Source: Paragyromitra xinjiangensis (Eukaryota; Ascomycota; Pezizomycetes; Pezizales; Discinaceae). From it: a DNA stretch of 64,000 bases. The notes beneath the pieces were generated by a model that made no database searches, was not told where the DNA came from, and saw only the letters and a list, made by a program, of their open reading frames with translations. Position 1 is the stretch's first letter. Each line of letters opens with the position of its first letter. The stretch spans positions 1,054,001-1,118,000 of the forward strand of contig JBCAMK010000022.1 in assembly GCA_038503065.1 (NCBI GenBank). Direction: 5' to 3'. Below, piece after piece: positions 1-11,623 of the stretch. The translations under genes and the position numbers were made by a program.

Positions 1-526
1 CAACGGTTGCTTCGATGAACTGCGGGACGTGGATATAGGACATTGTTCGTAAGGCGAGGGCGCGAACGAGGGGGTTCGGATCGTCCATGTCCTAGTCGAG
101 TGAGAAGCTGTGAGGAAAGGGGGTGGTGGGACGTACGGCTATTAGGATTGGGAGGGCACGTTGGGCCATGTCGGGTTTCATACGGCCGTAGTTGACGAGG
201 AAGAGGAAGCACCTGGGGGGGGGTTAGAGTTGTGGTGTGAGGTGAGGTGGAGGGGGACGGACATCTTCTTGATCTCGAGGGTGGGGATCATCATGCATTG
301 GATTACGTCGGGGAAGAGGGCGGCCATGTCGTTGTTGCTCATGGTCATGTTCGCGACGATCTTCTTGAGGGCGATCTTCTTGCGGGCGAAGTTTTTGTCT
401 TTTTTGTCGCTGTTGAGTTCGGCGCGGAGCTCGGCTACTTTGCCCTGGGACGCGTTAGGGGGGATTGAGAGTGCGGACGGGGAGAGTTACTCGCGCGAAG
501 AAGCGGGCATCGCCTCCGCTGGCCAT
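1..526 (-). CDS. AP complex beta-adaptin, N-terminal part (gene runs off left edge)
   Basis: Large beta subunit of a clathrin adaptor (AP-1/AP-2 type), acting in vesicle coat assembly at the trans-Golgi or plasma membrane. Four exons can be read on the minus strand: 526-491, 444-263, 212-137 and 91-1, with GT-AG introns of 46, 50 and 45 nt and phases that all close. About 128 residues are present. They start MASGGDARFFAR and go into the beta-adaptin signature: GKVAELRAELNS, a lysine-rich stretch, KKIVANMTMSNND, ALFPDV, LEIKKMCFLFLVNYGRMKPD, then DPNPLVRALALRTMSYIHV. Known family members have the same order of motifs followed by armadillo-like repeats, here beyond the window. The first intron lies 12 codons in. 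The leader just upstream is a C-rich repeat on the coding strand. AP-1 versus AP-2 cannot be settled from this fragment. Divergent partner of EMC4. Confidence 0.9.
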
Positions 527-802
527 TGTGGGGGAGGCGGGGGTAGAGGCGGGGGTAGAGGGGGGGGAGTAGAGGGGGGAGAGTAGAGTGGCGGGCGAGT
601 AGAGCGGTGAGGGCGGAGAGCTACATGTAGTTGACTGAGGTTCTCGAGACAGACAGCCGCGTTGCTGCAGGGCTCGCTTACATAACACCGCTTAGTTGTT
701 TCCTCTTCTTCAACCTCACCTCTTCTCTCTCTCATCTCTTCTGTCTCTTGCCTCAACCCCCTCCATCTCTTGCTTCCCATCACTCCCCCTATCCACAGAA
801 CT
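527..802. promoter_or_regulatory. Shared promoter of beta-adaptin and EMC4, with a G-rich repeat
   Basis: This 276-bp gap separates two divergent start codons. The part next to the adaptin gene (about 535-615) is an irregular tandem array of GTAGAG plus G-runs on the plus strand, so the adaptin leader would be C-rich. A perfect palindrome CTACATGTAG lies at 621-630. The EMC4 side (about 700-790) is pyrimidine-rich (CTC/TCT tracts), as is common just upstream of fungal start codons. No clear TATA box is seen. Confidence 0.5.
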
Positions 803-1489
803 ATGGCTCCCCACGGCCCTCCCCGTATTCCGCCGCCCCCGACTCCTGCCTGGGTCATCGACCTGAGCACCCTCCCTGCATCCCGTCCGAAGCCCTCTCC
901 CTCGATCCCCGACCCACCTGGCTTCTCCCACGGTGCTGGCAGTAAAGTAGAGCCCTATACTCCCTGTCCTACTACTCTCAAACTAATCCTCCTAGAAACC
1001 CGGCAGCAAACCACATCCAACTCCAACCCCAACCGAAACCGACGACCTCTTCCTCAAAAAAGCCTGGGAGCTCGCTCTCGCCCCTGCAAAGTCTATCCCC
1101 ATGAACGCAATCATGATGTACATGTCCGGCAACACTCTCCAGATCTTCTCCATCATGATGACCGCTATGCTGTTTATGAACCCCCTCAAGGCTCTTTCCA
1201 CCATTGGCTCCACGTTTGCTAGGTTTGATAATGAACGGACTCACGCGAGGTTATGGCCGGTCAAGTTGGCGTATATTGGACTGCAGATTGCGACTATTGC
1301 GTTGGGTATTTGGAAGGTTAACGGGATGGGATTATTACCGTATGTTGTCCTGGAGTTCGGGGGTGGGGGTGGGGATACACCTGTTTCACCTCGGTCTTGC
1401 TAACATCCCCCAGGACTACGCGCTCCGATTGGCTGGCTTGGGAATTTGAACGGCAACCCTTAGAGTATTCCGCTTCTGCTTTCCAGTAG
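803..1489 (+). CDS. EMC4: ER membrane protein complex subunit 4
   Basis: EMC4 is a core subunit of the ER membrane complex, which inserts tail-anchored and multipass proteins into the ER membrane. Exons 803-946, 996-1339 and 1414-1489 give 187 residues, near the family's usual size. Visible features: a proline-rich cytosolic N terminus; the conserved block TDDLFLKKAWELALAPAKS followed by IPMNAIMMYMSGNTLQIF (human EMC4 has a closely similar IPMN..IMYMAGNT segment); two hydrophobic helices at about residues 80-105 and 128-150; and the MGLLPTTRSDWLAWE end, which is created only when the second intron (1340-1413) is removed. The first intron (947-995) has a CTAAT branch site. An in-frame upstream start near 770 is not ATG. 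Coding-strand composition changes from C-rich to G/T-rich near position 1230. Divergent from the adaptin gene and convergent with the hydratase gene. Confidence 0.93.
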
Positions 1490-1722
1490 CAATACTGTCC
1501 GTCACACAGGGGGTACGGTGTGGCGATCCGTTGTCTAGGTGTAGGGTAGTGTAGCGGGACGATTGTCCCTTTTTCAAGACTGTACGACGAGATTTATATC
1601 CATAGCATACTAGGGCGTGGCGACTGTTCGAATAGCATAGAAGGAATATTACTGGTTATGGGCGCAGGTGCAGCTTCAATCGTGTTCGTACAAGTGACAT
1701 TAACTACATAACTAATCTCTAG

Positions 1723-2544
1723 TCACAACTTACTATCCTTCCACACCGGTTTCCTCCTCTCCACAAACGCCTTCAACCCCTCCCTGATATTCTCCCCCTC
1801 CTGCAACTCCCTTCCAATCCCATCCCACACCTTCCCAACAACCACCCCCACGTCCTCCCCACTCCACGCACTCCTCAATCCCGCCCTACTAACAATCACA
1901 CTATCTGGACTACACTCCACCACCCTCCCCGCCATCTCCACCGCAGCCGCAACCACATCCTCCCCCTCCCCAACAACCTTATTAATAACCCCCCACCCCT
2001 CCGCCTCCTTCGCACTCAACACCCTCCCAGCCAGCACCACCTCCGTCGCCCGCGGCAACCCAACCAACATCATCAACCGCGGTAACGCCCCCGCAAACGC
2101 AGCAACCCCGATCCTCGCCTCCGGCAGTCCAAACGTACTATTCGCAGTCGCTACCGACAAATCCGTATTCAGGACCATTTCAAACCCACCACCAAGACAA
2201 AGCCCCGATATCGCCGCAATTATTGGCTTCTTCCCGACGCGTTGGGAGAGGCCGCCGAAGCCAGATGGGGGATGTGAGGGGGTGGAGGAGGGGGTGGTGA
2301 GGGTGGAGTTCCATTCTTTAAGGTCCTGACCGGCGCAGAAGGAAGCGGTTTTCCCGCCTTTTGCGCCGGTGATGATGGCGCACCGGAGGGAAGGCTGGGC
2401 GTCGTACCATTCCCAGAGGGTGTGGAGTTCCCAGTGGGAGGGTGTTGGGAGGCTGTTGAGGTGCGTGGGACGGTTGATGGTTGCGAGGAGGATGGAGGGG
2501 GTGGGGAAGGTGGTGGTGATTGAGGGGGTTGAAGGGGGGAGCAT
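1723..2544 (-). CDS. Peroxisomal enoyl-CoA hydratase/isomerase family protein
   Basis: Crotonase-fold protein, likely hydrating or isomerising enoyl-CoA (or carnitinyl-CoA-like) substrates. Visible motifs: SILLATINRP at the N terminus, an oxyanion-hole segment with SFCAGQDLKEW, the second segment AISGLCLGGGFEMVLNTDLSVA, then STFGLPEARIGV, which matches the family's substrate-binding and catalytic loop. The protein ends in SKL, a type 1 peroxisomal targeting signal, so peroxisomal beta-oxidation is the likely setting. I chose the ATG at 2544 (273 residues) because family similarity begins there. An in-frame ATG at 2736 would add 64 proline/threonine-rich residues containing a tandemly repeated segment (DNA about 2585-2630); that extension looks like leader sequence. 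No intron is needed. The 5' part is C-rich and the 3' part G-rich on the coding strand. Confidence 0.88.
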   Translation of the reverse strand: MLPPSTPSITTTFPTPSILLATINRPTHLNSLPTPSHWELHTLWEWYDAQPSLRCAIITGAKGGKTASFCAGQDLKEWNSTLTTPSSTPSHPPSGFGGLSQRVGKKPIIAAISGLCLGGGFEMVLNTDLSVATANSTFGLPEARIGVAAFAGALPRLMMLVGLPRATEVVLAGRVLSAKEAEGWGVINKVVGEGEDVVAAAVEMAGRVVECSPDSVIVSRAGLRSAWSGEDVGVVVGKVWDGIGRELQEGENIREGLKAFVERRKPVWKDSKL

Positions 2545-2584
2545 TGTGTTGGTGGGTTGGGGGGAGGGGGGGGTTTGGGTGGAG

Positions 2585-2630
2585 GGACTGAGGTGGTGGG
2601 TTGGGGACTGAGGTGGTGGGTTGGGAGCTT
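2585..2630. repeat. Short tandem duplication upstream of the hydratase start
   Basis: A unit of about 22 bp (GGGACTGAGGTGGTGGGTTG) occurs twice back to back in G-rich DNA. It lies in the probable 5' leader of the hydratase gene, or in an N-terminal extension if translation starts at 2736. Confidence 0.6.
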
Positions 2631-4319
2631 TTAGAGGGATCTGGAAGAGCCGAGGTAGTGGTAACGTGATTACTTGTTTGGGTTGGTGCCAAGACGTGGT
2701 GGGGTTGTTTGCGTTTCTGGCTGCAACATACAACATCCTACAACACTACAACACTACAACACCACATTGACTATGGGAAGATTCGTCGACACTTTATCAA
2801 TAGTTAACTTTATCAGCTCGTTTAAACGGGATTCGTATCCTACTCATTCACCTTTTGGACGAATCGGTTGATATATGGATGAGGGGGGAATTTCGGAAAG
2901 ATTTATTCGGCTCTTTCGCTGAACGATTGCTACATTCAAACCCTGATACGTCAGGAAGGTATGGCGACATGAGCCGTGAACTGTCATTCATTGACTACGG
3001 GACGATCGTGACGAAGCTCCAAGAGACCTAATATTGATGAGTCTTTGGCTTCGTTGTTTAGCACTGAGGAGTAGATGGGGACTTATTCAGTGTTTGCCTG
3101 GGTTGTGGTCTACGGTTTTTGAGTTGTTTTCCTGGTGGGGTTTTCGCTGCTTTGATCAGGTTTTAGTTGGCTCTTTGGTGAGTCGGTAGGGGTCAGTATT
3201 TTCTACCGGATTATGGGGTGATGTGGGTTTTACCTAGATATTGATCGGGTGTCGTTTCACTGGGATTAGTGGGATGCTTTCTATCTGTGGGTGGGGGTGG
3301 GAGTGTACTAACGGCAGACGCAGGTTATTACAGTACGGGTCTTTATAGCTCGAGCGGCATTGGTCGTTTTTTTCTACTACTGGATAACTGGCTCTAGCGT
3401 GATCGTGTTCGTCGAGACTACTCTTAAAGAATCATTACAGTGTAGGTCCAACCAAGGCATTCAAAGAGCATTCACCATCCCCGCAGCTGGGAGCACCGCG
3501 ATCAACGGCGGAGTCAAAACTATCTATTCTGGTACTGAGGCTGTGGCTTGGTGGGAAAGGCGACGGAGAAAACTAAGTTGACGTGCTGGGTGTCTGGAGG
3601 AATGGCTTTTGGATAACATTTAAACTGGATGGTGGATGTTTTTGTTGGGGGTTTTCATCTTGATACGATGCATGGATCGACTGCGTGGGGATGAGTTGGT
3701 TTAGAGGCGGTTTAGGAGCGGTGCGAAGGTAGACTAGACGGTATTGTCTATTTGGTTTGGCTTTGGTGTTTTCGGGCTCGGAAACGAAACGGCGATGGGC
3801 TGCGGGGAGCGCTTCTATTTCTTGCTGGTCTCTGGAACGCGTAGTTCTATTGATTCATAGGCCGATGCGGGACTACAGCTATTGGTACGTCTTGGAGCTA
3901 ATAGGTACTTGGAAAATGGACTCTGGAAGGGTCATTTACGTCTATCAAGGAACCAAAGGGGAAATGCTATGTGACTGGGTATCTCCTGTTCTATTCATGG
4001 TACAGCAAGTTCGAAAATTAAGGTCATCGTTTAGGGATGTATGCGGCTGTTGGGATTGTTGGCTATTCCGGTTCCAGCTCCTAGGATTTCGAGGGTTGCT
4101 CAGAGACTAGAAGATATTGGGAAGCAACTTTGGTTTTGGTGGGGTTTCCTGTCACCGTATAAGTGCGGATTCAAAGACTTTCTTTCATTGATAAGTCACT
4201 GCTCTGGACGTAGCCTACCATTATCTGGATTGCACCTGGGTTTGCGCCTTTCACCTGAGAGTTTCGTGGAGGTGGTGCTTCGGTTCTGTATAAGGGTTTA
4301 TGGTCTTTTCGATAGTCTT

Positions 4320-4535
4320 AACTTAGCTTCGGACCATCATGGCAACGCGGCTTGTATGGGCAACAGCCGTGGAGATTTATCAGCGGGCGGGCTGACTTCA
4401 AAGATTCCTGGATGCAAACACCCACTTTAGGACACGGTGGCTGGTGCTGGAGTGAAGAACTGAATATTTTTTTGCATATCAAGTCTGGACCCAAGACCAT
4501 TTTTGGCACACCCCCGCCACAAGCAAGGCCATTCT
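4320..4535. repeat. Diverged direct repeat, copy A
   Basis: This segment matches 4803-5020 in the same orientation, about 480 bp away. Shared landmarks in order: GGAGATTTAT, AAAGATTCCTGGATGCA, GGACACGGTGGCTGG, CTGGAGTGAAG, ATTTTTGG and AAGCAAGG. Most differences between the copies are C/T or G/A transitions, a pattern that repeat-induced point mutation would leave. Confidence 0.65.
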
Positions 4536-4802
4536 AGCCATTCTCCATCATGGAAGAGATATTCTCTACGGAAGCTTTTACGTTCAATACGATTACTCAA
4601 TGGATAGGATTGATTGATCGAGATGACGGGATCGCAAGCTGGGGTCACATGGATGGAAGAAACATGTCAGCATATCAAAGCCACGAGCGATAGATAGCAA
4701 AAGCATTCCTGGTACGATAAGCACGCACCTGTAGTTCTGAAGACTCAGAAGGAGTTTTCTTCAAACATTCCATTATACGCCGACCAGATACGAATGCATT
4801 GA

Positions 4803-5020
4803 ACTTAACTAAGGCCATCACGGCATGGGCTACAACCATGGAGATTTATTAGCGAGCGAGCTGACTACAAAGATTCCTGGATGCAGGCATGTTATATCCT
4901 CGCTTTGAGGACACGGTGGCTGGGGCTGGAGTGAAGGAACTGGATATTCTTTTGTGTATCATGTCTAGACCTAGGATCATTTTTGGTACGTTCTTCTCAC
5001 TACAAGCAAGGTTATCCTTA
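4803..5020. repeat. Diverged direct repeat, copy B
   Basis: Partner of the copy at 4320-4535, sharing the same landmarks in order with many transition differences and a short insertion after GGATGCA. No coding potential is seen in either copy; they are probably fragments of an old transposon. Confidence 0.65.
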
Positions 5021-6996
5021 CATAAGAGGCACCTCTAGTCATTGAGTAGATGGGGATAATTTCGGGGTGCTGACGGGGACGGGCGAATAGGGGCTTGTAT
5101 ATTGGGAAGTGTCTTCGGGATTTCTGGCTCGCCTTTCAGGATCTCCCTCTTTACATCTTGGCAATCGGCGAAGACCTTGGAAATTAACTTCGATCTACTT
5201 TCATTGTGACAACTGCTGCTTATATTTTTCATCGACACTACTCAACAGGATTGAATTAGAGAGTTCGCATTCCTACCTAGATCTCTAAGGTTGATGCTGA
5301 GGGATTTCTGGTCCCGGTGTTTCGCGCTGCACACAACCATTCAATATTCGCCTACCATTCATTCCCTGAACTGCAAAGACCAAAGTTTGGGGTTTACGTA
5401 TTGGGTGGTTGCGGCTTACAGCAGCATCCAACCCTATTCGCGGGCTAGAAGGGTCCTTACTTACTCTTTAATGGGAAGTCTGCTCAGGTATCGGTTAAGG
5501 ACTACATAGCATGGTTGCGAGTAACGATCCGTGGCTATCACGGTATTCAGAGTACGGACGCGATGAAAGTATTGCTGATGGCATTAGGTGGGTGAGTGAG
5601 AGGCTGGGAATTTCGAATGGGCTGTGCGGGTGAGGTTTCAATAAGGAATGACATGCTTGAGATCCTTCGGTCTATCTTGGTGATAAATTGTTGGCTCGGT
5701 AATCCAACGAGGCTCCTCAACTATTGCAGATACTATCAAACCTCCGCCGAGCGAGGAAAGCTTTGTATACGGACCTGTTGACTAGGCTATTAGGTTGGGA
5801 GGCATATCACCCATACTTGTACTGTTTTCTTTGGGCATTATTCGTATTGATAATCCGGATGTTAGTTGGCTATTCAATACATCAAGAGCAGATATCATGA
5901 AGGCTTGGCTAGAGAACTTGCTCGTCAAAAGTCTGATATTAGAGGGTTTCGAACGGCAAAGCTGACAAATTAGGGGGTTTATTTCTAACTTGGTTTCACT
6001 GGAGAGAAGCAACTGCTGAGGAATTTTCGCACCCGCCTACAAGCACATGGGAAGATCCGAACAAAATTCCTGAAGTAAGAAACCGCCATCGCACATGAAT
6101 GGGCCACGGCTGGACGGGAAAGTAGGGAATCTAGTGACAGGTATTCTGATAGCTGAGCTCAGAAACTGGTGCTAGGGCTTACAGAGGTTAGCAGCATATA
6201 TTCAATTTTTCGTTCCTCGGATCACTTCCCGCTTTGTGGTATGCATTCCTGACTTTGTGAGGTCTAGGATTGGAAATGCCCTGGGTTAAGGCTTTAGGCT
6301 AGGAACATGCTGCCAGACGCAGGTGTTTGGCGAGAAAAAAATACCACGACAACATTCCATGAACCTCTATCAGCAAGAGAGCATCGAAGTTGGCTTTCTG
6401 GGAACTGTGGATGCGGGGAAAGAGTGAAGGAAATGATCAATGTTCTGGAGAATTGAGGATAGACTGAGCAGAGGGGATTAGTTTAACGAAATATATCTAA
6501 GAATGCCGAAGTGTTTCATTTGTCCCGTCACTGAATACACTCACGTTTACCCCTGGGAGATATCTCGAACGGCTCGTCTCCTAAGGACTCGATCTTGTAA
6601 GATCTTGAGACCAAGTCATGGAATGGGATTTGCCCACATTACTAGAGGGGCGTTAATGATAATACCTAGGTCATACGGCTAGGGCTAGATCTCCACCTTA
6701 GATGGAACGGGTTGAATATTTAGAGGAGCGGGCGGGATTGGAAGATAGTGGGTTCTTGAGTATTTACGACAGGGCAGAAGTGCTGCGGTAGATGATGTAT
6801 ATAGGGGTGGGCACATCATTTAAGGACCATGATGGTTTAACTATTTATATGGGAGGGATATTGAGTTATACCGGGTATTCTACCAATAATGCATATTTCC
6901 TACTACCCACTATTAGAAATTCTTTTCTAGGCCAAATCATAATTTGGCTTTTGTGTTTACTTTTCCATTTTTGGTGTACAAATGGCGCATGAGCAA

Positions 6997-7033
6997 CTAC
7001 ATGTAGGTACGTCGAAGTATAACCTACATGTAG
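6997..7033. promoter_or_regulatory. Paired CTACATGTAG palindromes
   Basis: Two perfect 10-bp palindromes CTACATGTAG lie at 6997-7006 and 7024-7033, about 27 bp centre to centre and about 260 bp upstream of HRQ1. The same core recurs in other intergenic regions of the window (see findings). The spacing would suit two sites on nearly the same face of DNA, but their function is unknown. Confidence 0.4.
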
Positions 7034-7038
7034 ATTTG

Positions 7039-7082
7039 CCTACTGTTGATGGAAAGTTGCCTACTGTTGATGGAAAGTTGCA
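7039..7082. repeat. Perfect 22-bp tandem duplication
   Basis: The unit GCCTACTGTTGATGGAAAGT plus T is repeated twice in direct succession upstream of HRQ1. It may be replication slippage or a duplicated binding site. Confidence 0.6.
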
Positions 7083-7144
7083 TAAATCGGGAGATTGAGT
7101 GATAATTTGTGATGGACACCCAACCCTGGTGGCGTTCAGCCCTA

Positions 7145-7156
7145 AGATAAGATAAG
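7145..7156 (+). promoter_or_regulatory. Tandem GATA sites upstream of HRQ1
   Basis: Two overlapping AGATAAG motifs, the consensus of fungal GATA factors, lie about 135 bp before the HRQ1 start codon. Whether they are used is unknown. Confidence 0.25.
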
Positions 7157-7288
7157 ATTGTGTAACGAGATTGTATCAAGCTTCCACCCAAGATCTGAGA
7201 TCTCCTTTACACAAAGCATCCAGGAACCAGGAACTCAGGGCAAGTGCAATTCTCCATGCGTTGAAAAGGGAAGAAAAAAACAGCAGTT

Positions 7289-10200
7289 ATGGAGAAAGAT
7301 GGCCCAACGTCGAAGCGTCAGCGACGAAGCTCAGGGGTCGCTCATGAACATCAAACCGCAAACGCGTCCGACCCTGATTCTGAGGAACCAGTCGCCCAGA
7401 AACCCGCCAAACGCAAACGTGTGTCAAAACCGAATCCAACGAAGCTAGAGCTCGGTTCTTCGTTGGCCACTGGGAAATCCGGGCCTAAGCAGTCTCGAGC
7501 AGGAAAGAAGACTACAGTTATTAAGACAGATATCCCTTGGCCGGTGCACTTCAAGGAGCTTGAGAAGGTCCACCGGGCGTTGAACTTGGTCTTTACATTC
7601 TGCTGCACACGAAAGCACTTAGCAACCACCTTTGATAACCTCAAGTCGGCTGTCGAGAATAACACCAAGAAGGAGTTGACGGTTGAAGATATCGCACAGA
7701 TCAAATTCCTCGTACCCAAGAGCATACAGTTCGCCTATGTGAATGAGGAAATATTACAGGTGCATGTCATGGCTGCTTCTGCAAGCGTAGATACGCGGAG
7801 GGGGAAGGCTGGGATAGCAGAGGATGTGTACGAAAACATTGGGGAAAGTGATACAACAAAAGGCGTACAAGAAGTGTTACTTTTCGAGTTTATTGATGGA
7901 GATTTGAAGAAATCTGCGCCGAAAAAGGGTGGCAAAAGTAATGATGATCTAAAAATGCCCACATTCTCCATGGCCCAGATGACGAAGCTTATCAATAAAC
8001 GCAATGAGAAATTTGCGACTGCGGTCAATGCATTTCTCACTGAGTGTGCTGAAGGTGGGGTCGATGCTGTGGAAAGCATCAAGGCGCAGTATCATCCACA
8101 TGTTCCTGTTCAGGCCAATTCCGGACCCGCAGAACCGTCCACTTCGAATGTACCATTGGAGATCCCTAAAGAGAGAAAGTCTATCGCTGAGATTATCGAG
8201 GAGATCAAGGCTTCAGATCTGTACACAGACCAGATTGTCCCCAATGGCCACCGTATCTTTCCGCCCCAAGAACCAATTTTTGGGGATCTTTCGTTCCAGC
8301 TTTCACAGGCTCTCGTAAATGCTTTATACACTGCGCATAATATCGAAAAACTATACTCCCATCAAGCCGAAGCTATCAATAATCTCCATAACGGGCATCA
8401 TGTCATTGTGTCAACATCTACATCTTCGGGGAAGTCATTAATATACCAGATCCCAGTCCTTCATGAGATGGAGAAGGACTCTTGTACGAGAGCTATGTTT
8501 ATATTCCCTACGAAAGCTCTCGCACAGGACCAGAGAAGGAGCTTGATCGAGGTTCTGGGTTATATGAAAGAGACACTGGGGGATGTCAGAGTTGAAACTT
8601 TTGATGGTGATACGGATATGGAGGATAGAAGGGGGATTAGAGATGAGGCGAGTGTAATATTCACGAATCCAGGTGAGTATGTCATGATAACCCATAGTTT
8701 TTGTTCTTTGAGGGCTTACTGGAAGTGGGTGGATTTGCGGCTAGATATGTTGCATTTGAACATCCTACCAAACGAGGGGCATTGGAGGACATTTTTGAAA
8801 AACTTGAGATTTGTAGTCGTCGACGGTAGGTGTCCTTCCGTTTTTTGACCCACGGTGGATGGAAGGACTGAGGTATGATAGAGCTACATGTGTACAATGG
8901 ACTATTTGGGTCCCACATGGCTTTCATCATGAGAAGGTTAAGGAGAATATGTTCCGCCGTAGGGAACAACAACGTCAAGTTTGTTTCTTGCTCCGCCACT
9001 GTCGCTAACCCTGAAGCTGTAAGTACAATCGACTTAGACATAATTCAGTGTGGTTTAACCCTGATTACAGCATATGCGTACAATATTTGGAATCGACAAT
9101 GTCAAACTCACCGAAGAAGACGGATCGCCAGCCGGCCGCAAAGAATTCCTTTGCTGGAACTCTCCATACAAAGATGCTGACGACCCATCTGTCGGTCGTG
9201 TCGATCTTATATCGGAAGGAGCGAAGCTGTTCTCACAGTTGATCCTGCGGGGTGTTAGGGCAATTGCATTCTGCAGGACAAGGAATATCTGTGAAGGACT
9301 CTTGGCAGCAGTGAAACGTGAACTTGAACGACTGGAGAGGGCAGAAGTTGTTGGAAGAGTCATGGCGTACAGAGGGGGTTATACCCCACAGGATAGAAGG
9401 AGAATCGAGAAAGAGATGTTTGAAGGGAGGTTAATGGGGATTGTGGCTACCAGTGCACTGGAATTGGGAGTCGATATTGGAAGTTTGGGTATAGAGCAGA
9501 GCCCGAGTGATATTACGTGAGTACTAGACTAATTGAGGTGATATAGATGCTGTGGTGACGGTCGGGTTTCCGTTTTCTATCTCAAACTTAAGACAACAAA
9601 GCGGAAGAGCTGGAAGGCGGAATAAAGACTCTCTATCGGTACTAGTTGGCGACTCATTCCCGACCGATCAGTACTATATGAATAATCCCGATGAAATATT
9701 CACGAAGCCGAATGTACAATTGCAGGTAGATCTGGAAAATATCCTCGTTAGAGAAGGACATGTTCAGTGTGCTGCATTCGAGATGCCTATCAAACCCTTA
9801 GAGGATAAGCAGTACTTCGGTGAAGATCTTCCCGAATTAGCGAAAGAAAGATTAGTCCCTGATGGTCTTGGGTTCTACCATTGCCACGATAGGTTCAGGC
9901 CATACCCGTCTAAATTAGTGGCAATTAGAGATACGGAGGATGGGCATATTGCTATCGTGGACGTCACCAAGAGGAGGAATGTTGTCCTCGAAGAAGTAGA
10001 GCCTTCAAGAGCCATGTTCTCCGTTTACGACGGGGCAATATTTTTACATCAGGGATACACTTACCTTGTTAAGGACGTTAACTGGGACATGAAACTTGCT
10101 CAGGTAGAGCTAGTGAACGTGGACTGGACAACATCACCGAGAGATTTCACCGACGTCGATCCGATCGAGACTGAGGCCATCAGACAGATCCCAGATAGTC

Positions 10201-11086
10201 CCTCTAGGGCATATTACGGCACTATTTGCATTCGGTCTGTTATATTCGGCTACTTCAAAATGGACAGGCAGAAGCGGATCCTTGACGCTGTCGAAGTCGA
10301 TACTCCTCCACTCGTCATGTATTCAAAGGGGATGTGGCTTGATATTCCTAAATCCGCACTGGAAATTTTGAAGTCTAGGGAAATTAATATCGCGGGTGCT
10401 ATCCACGCCGCACAACACGCAATGCTTAGTCTTATGCCTAATTTTGTCGTTAGTATGCCAGGTGATGTGAGGACGGAGTGTAAAGCCCCTGAGAAGGAGT
10501 TTATGAAGAGGGAAACGTCAAGGAAGAGACCAGCTAGGTTAACTTTCTATGATGCGAAGGGTGGGAAGGGAGGAAGTGGGATTAGTACGAAGGCATTTGA
10601 ATTCGCGGATTTGTTATTGAGACAGGCATTAGAGAGAGTAGAGAAGTGTGTATGCACAACGGGGTGCGTTGAGTGTATGTTCCATAATCCCCCTTCCTTT
10701 CACTTTACTTCTAATTCTGCCACCATAGTGTCGGTTTTTATTCTTCAAAGACTAACTCGGAGGGTCCGATTGTAGGCGTCGCGAGTGAACGCTGCAAAGA
10801 GGCCAATGCCGTGTTGTCAAAAACTGGTGCATATGTAATCCTGAGGATTCTCCTGAACCTCCCTATTGAGCTGCCAGATCTACCGAAAGGATCTGATCAT
10901 TGCCCTGTTGGTGTCGAGACGGTGGTGTTCGCGGAAGAGGTGAAACCAAGAGGCGGCGCTAAGCTCGAGGTGATTATTCCGGAGAAGAAGAGTGAAGAGG
11001 CTAAACTAAGGGAAATCGTGTCTGAGGTGGTCTTGAAAGGGGAAAGAGTCGAAAGAGAAGATGTTCTAAGGATTGATGATTTTTAG
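7289..11086 (+). CDS. HRQ1: RecQ4-family ATP-dependent DNA helicase Hrq1
   Basis: Hrq1 is a 3'-5' superfamily 2 helicase of the RecQ4 group, acting in interstrand-crosslink repair and telomere maintenance in yeasts. Six exons (7289-8672, 8745-8825, 8882-9018, 9071-9488, 9547-10674, 10776-11086) give 1,152 residues with consistent phases. Motifs: a basic N terminus; YSHQAEAI Q-motif; Walker A STSSGKS near residue 376; TNPDMLH; Walker B DELH near 488, split by an intron; SCSAT near 524; SALELGVDIG; and QQSGRAGRR (motif VI) near 689. The C-terminal region has the cysteine set CVCTTGCVEC...SERC expected of the DUF1998-like zinc domain, completed only when the last intron is removed. The first ATG of the frame is used. 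The family assignment rests on several independent motifs. Confidence 0.95.
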
Positions 11087-11296
11087 TGAGGTGGCTACGG
11101 CGATTTGTAGTTTCCTCCACAAATGAGGGTGGTTTAGAATGTATCAACATGATTAGCTCCTACCTTGCTTTGCTTCTCGCATTCGCTATGATGTGAGATC
11201 ATATATTATCACTCGTAAATAATTTTTGTTGCTATCGGAGATATTAGCTTCTGAGATGTCTTTCTCTCCTGTACTTAGCGTTGACTATATTTTGGC

Positions 11297-11623
11297 ATGT
11301 CGGATTCTATTCTTTATGTCATACCCCGCCGATGTTGCTACACCAGGATAATAGATATCACACCTTCCGGAAGTCCACCTAATACCTCTTCATCTAATTC
11401 CAAGATCTACCCTCGCACATACGAAGCCTCAATACCACTTCTCACCCTCCCCAGCGAACTAATCCTCCACACCGCCTCCTACCTCACCCCAAGCACCCTC
11501 AGCCACCTCCTCACCGCAACCCCCAAAACCCCTCACCCACTCCTCCATACCCGTAACGGGGACAGAACTACACTTCACGCAGCCGTCGGTAGAGCATATT
11601 CGAATTATTTCCCTGCTATTTAA
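11297..11623 (+). pseudogene. F-box protein remnant or very short F-box protein
   Basis: A 108-codon frame starting with ATG. Residues about 47-72 (LLTLPSELILHTASYLTPSTL) read as an F-box, the same style as the N termini of the two full F-box/ankyrin genes at 18814-20352 and 57769-59394. Instead of ankyrin repeats, the frame continues for only about 35 residues, including a fragment TTLHAAVGRA that resembles part of an ankyrin repeat, and then stops. The simplest reading is a gene that lost its repeat region by deletion. A genuine short F-box adaptor is possible. The coding strand is strongly C-rich. Confidence 0.45.

Larger units (their letters stand above)
2740..7288. other. Gene-poor stretch with decayed repeats
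   Basis: No gene can be supported here. Open frames of 60-129 codons exist but overlap one another in different frames, show no recognisable motif and are about as long as chance allows. The plus strand is markedly G/T-rich from about 3040 to 4100. A degenerate direct duplication (4320-4535 and 4803-5020) and a 22-bp tandem repeat (about 7040-7082) are listed separately. Confidence 0.5.

Noticed and set aside
161..586. 141-codon plus-strand frame over the adaptin exons
   Set aside because: It is the antisense shadow of beta-adaptin exons; its glycine-rich end comes from the G-rich repeat.
3360..4430. Series of 73-129 codon frames in the gene-poor stretch
   Set aside because: They overlap in different frames, lack motifs, and such lengths are expected by chance in several kb.
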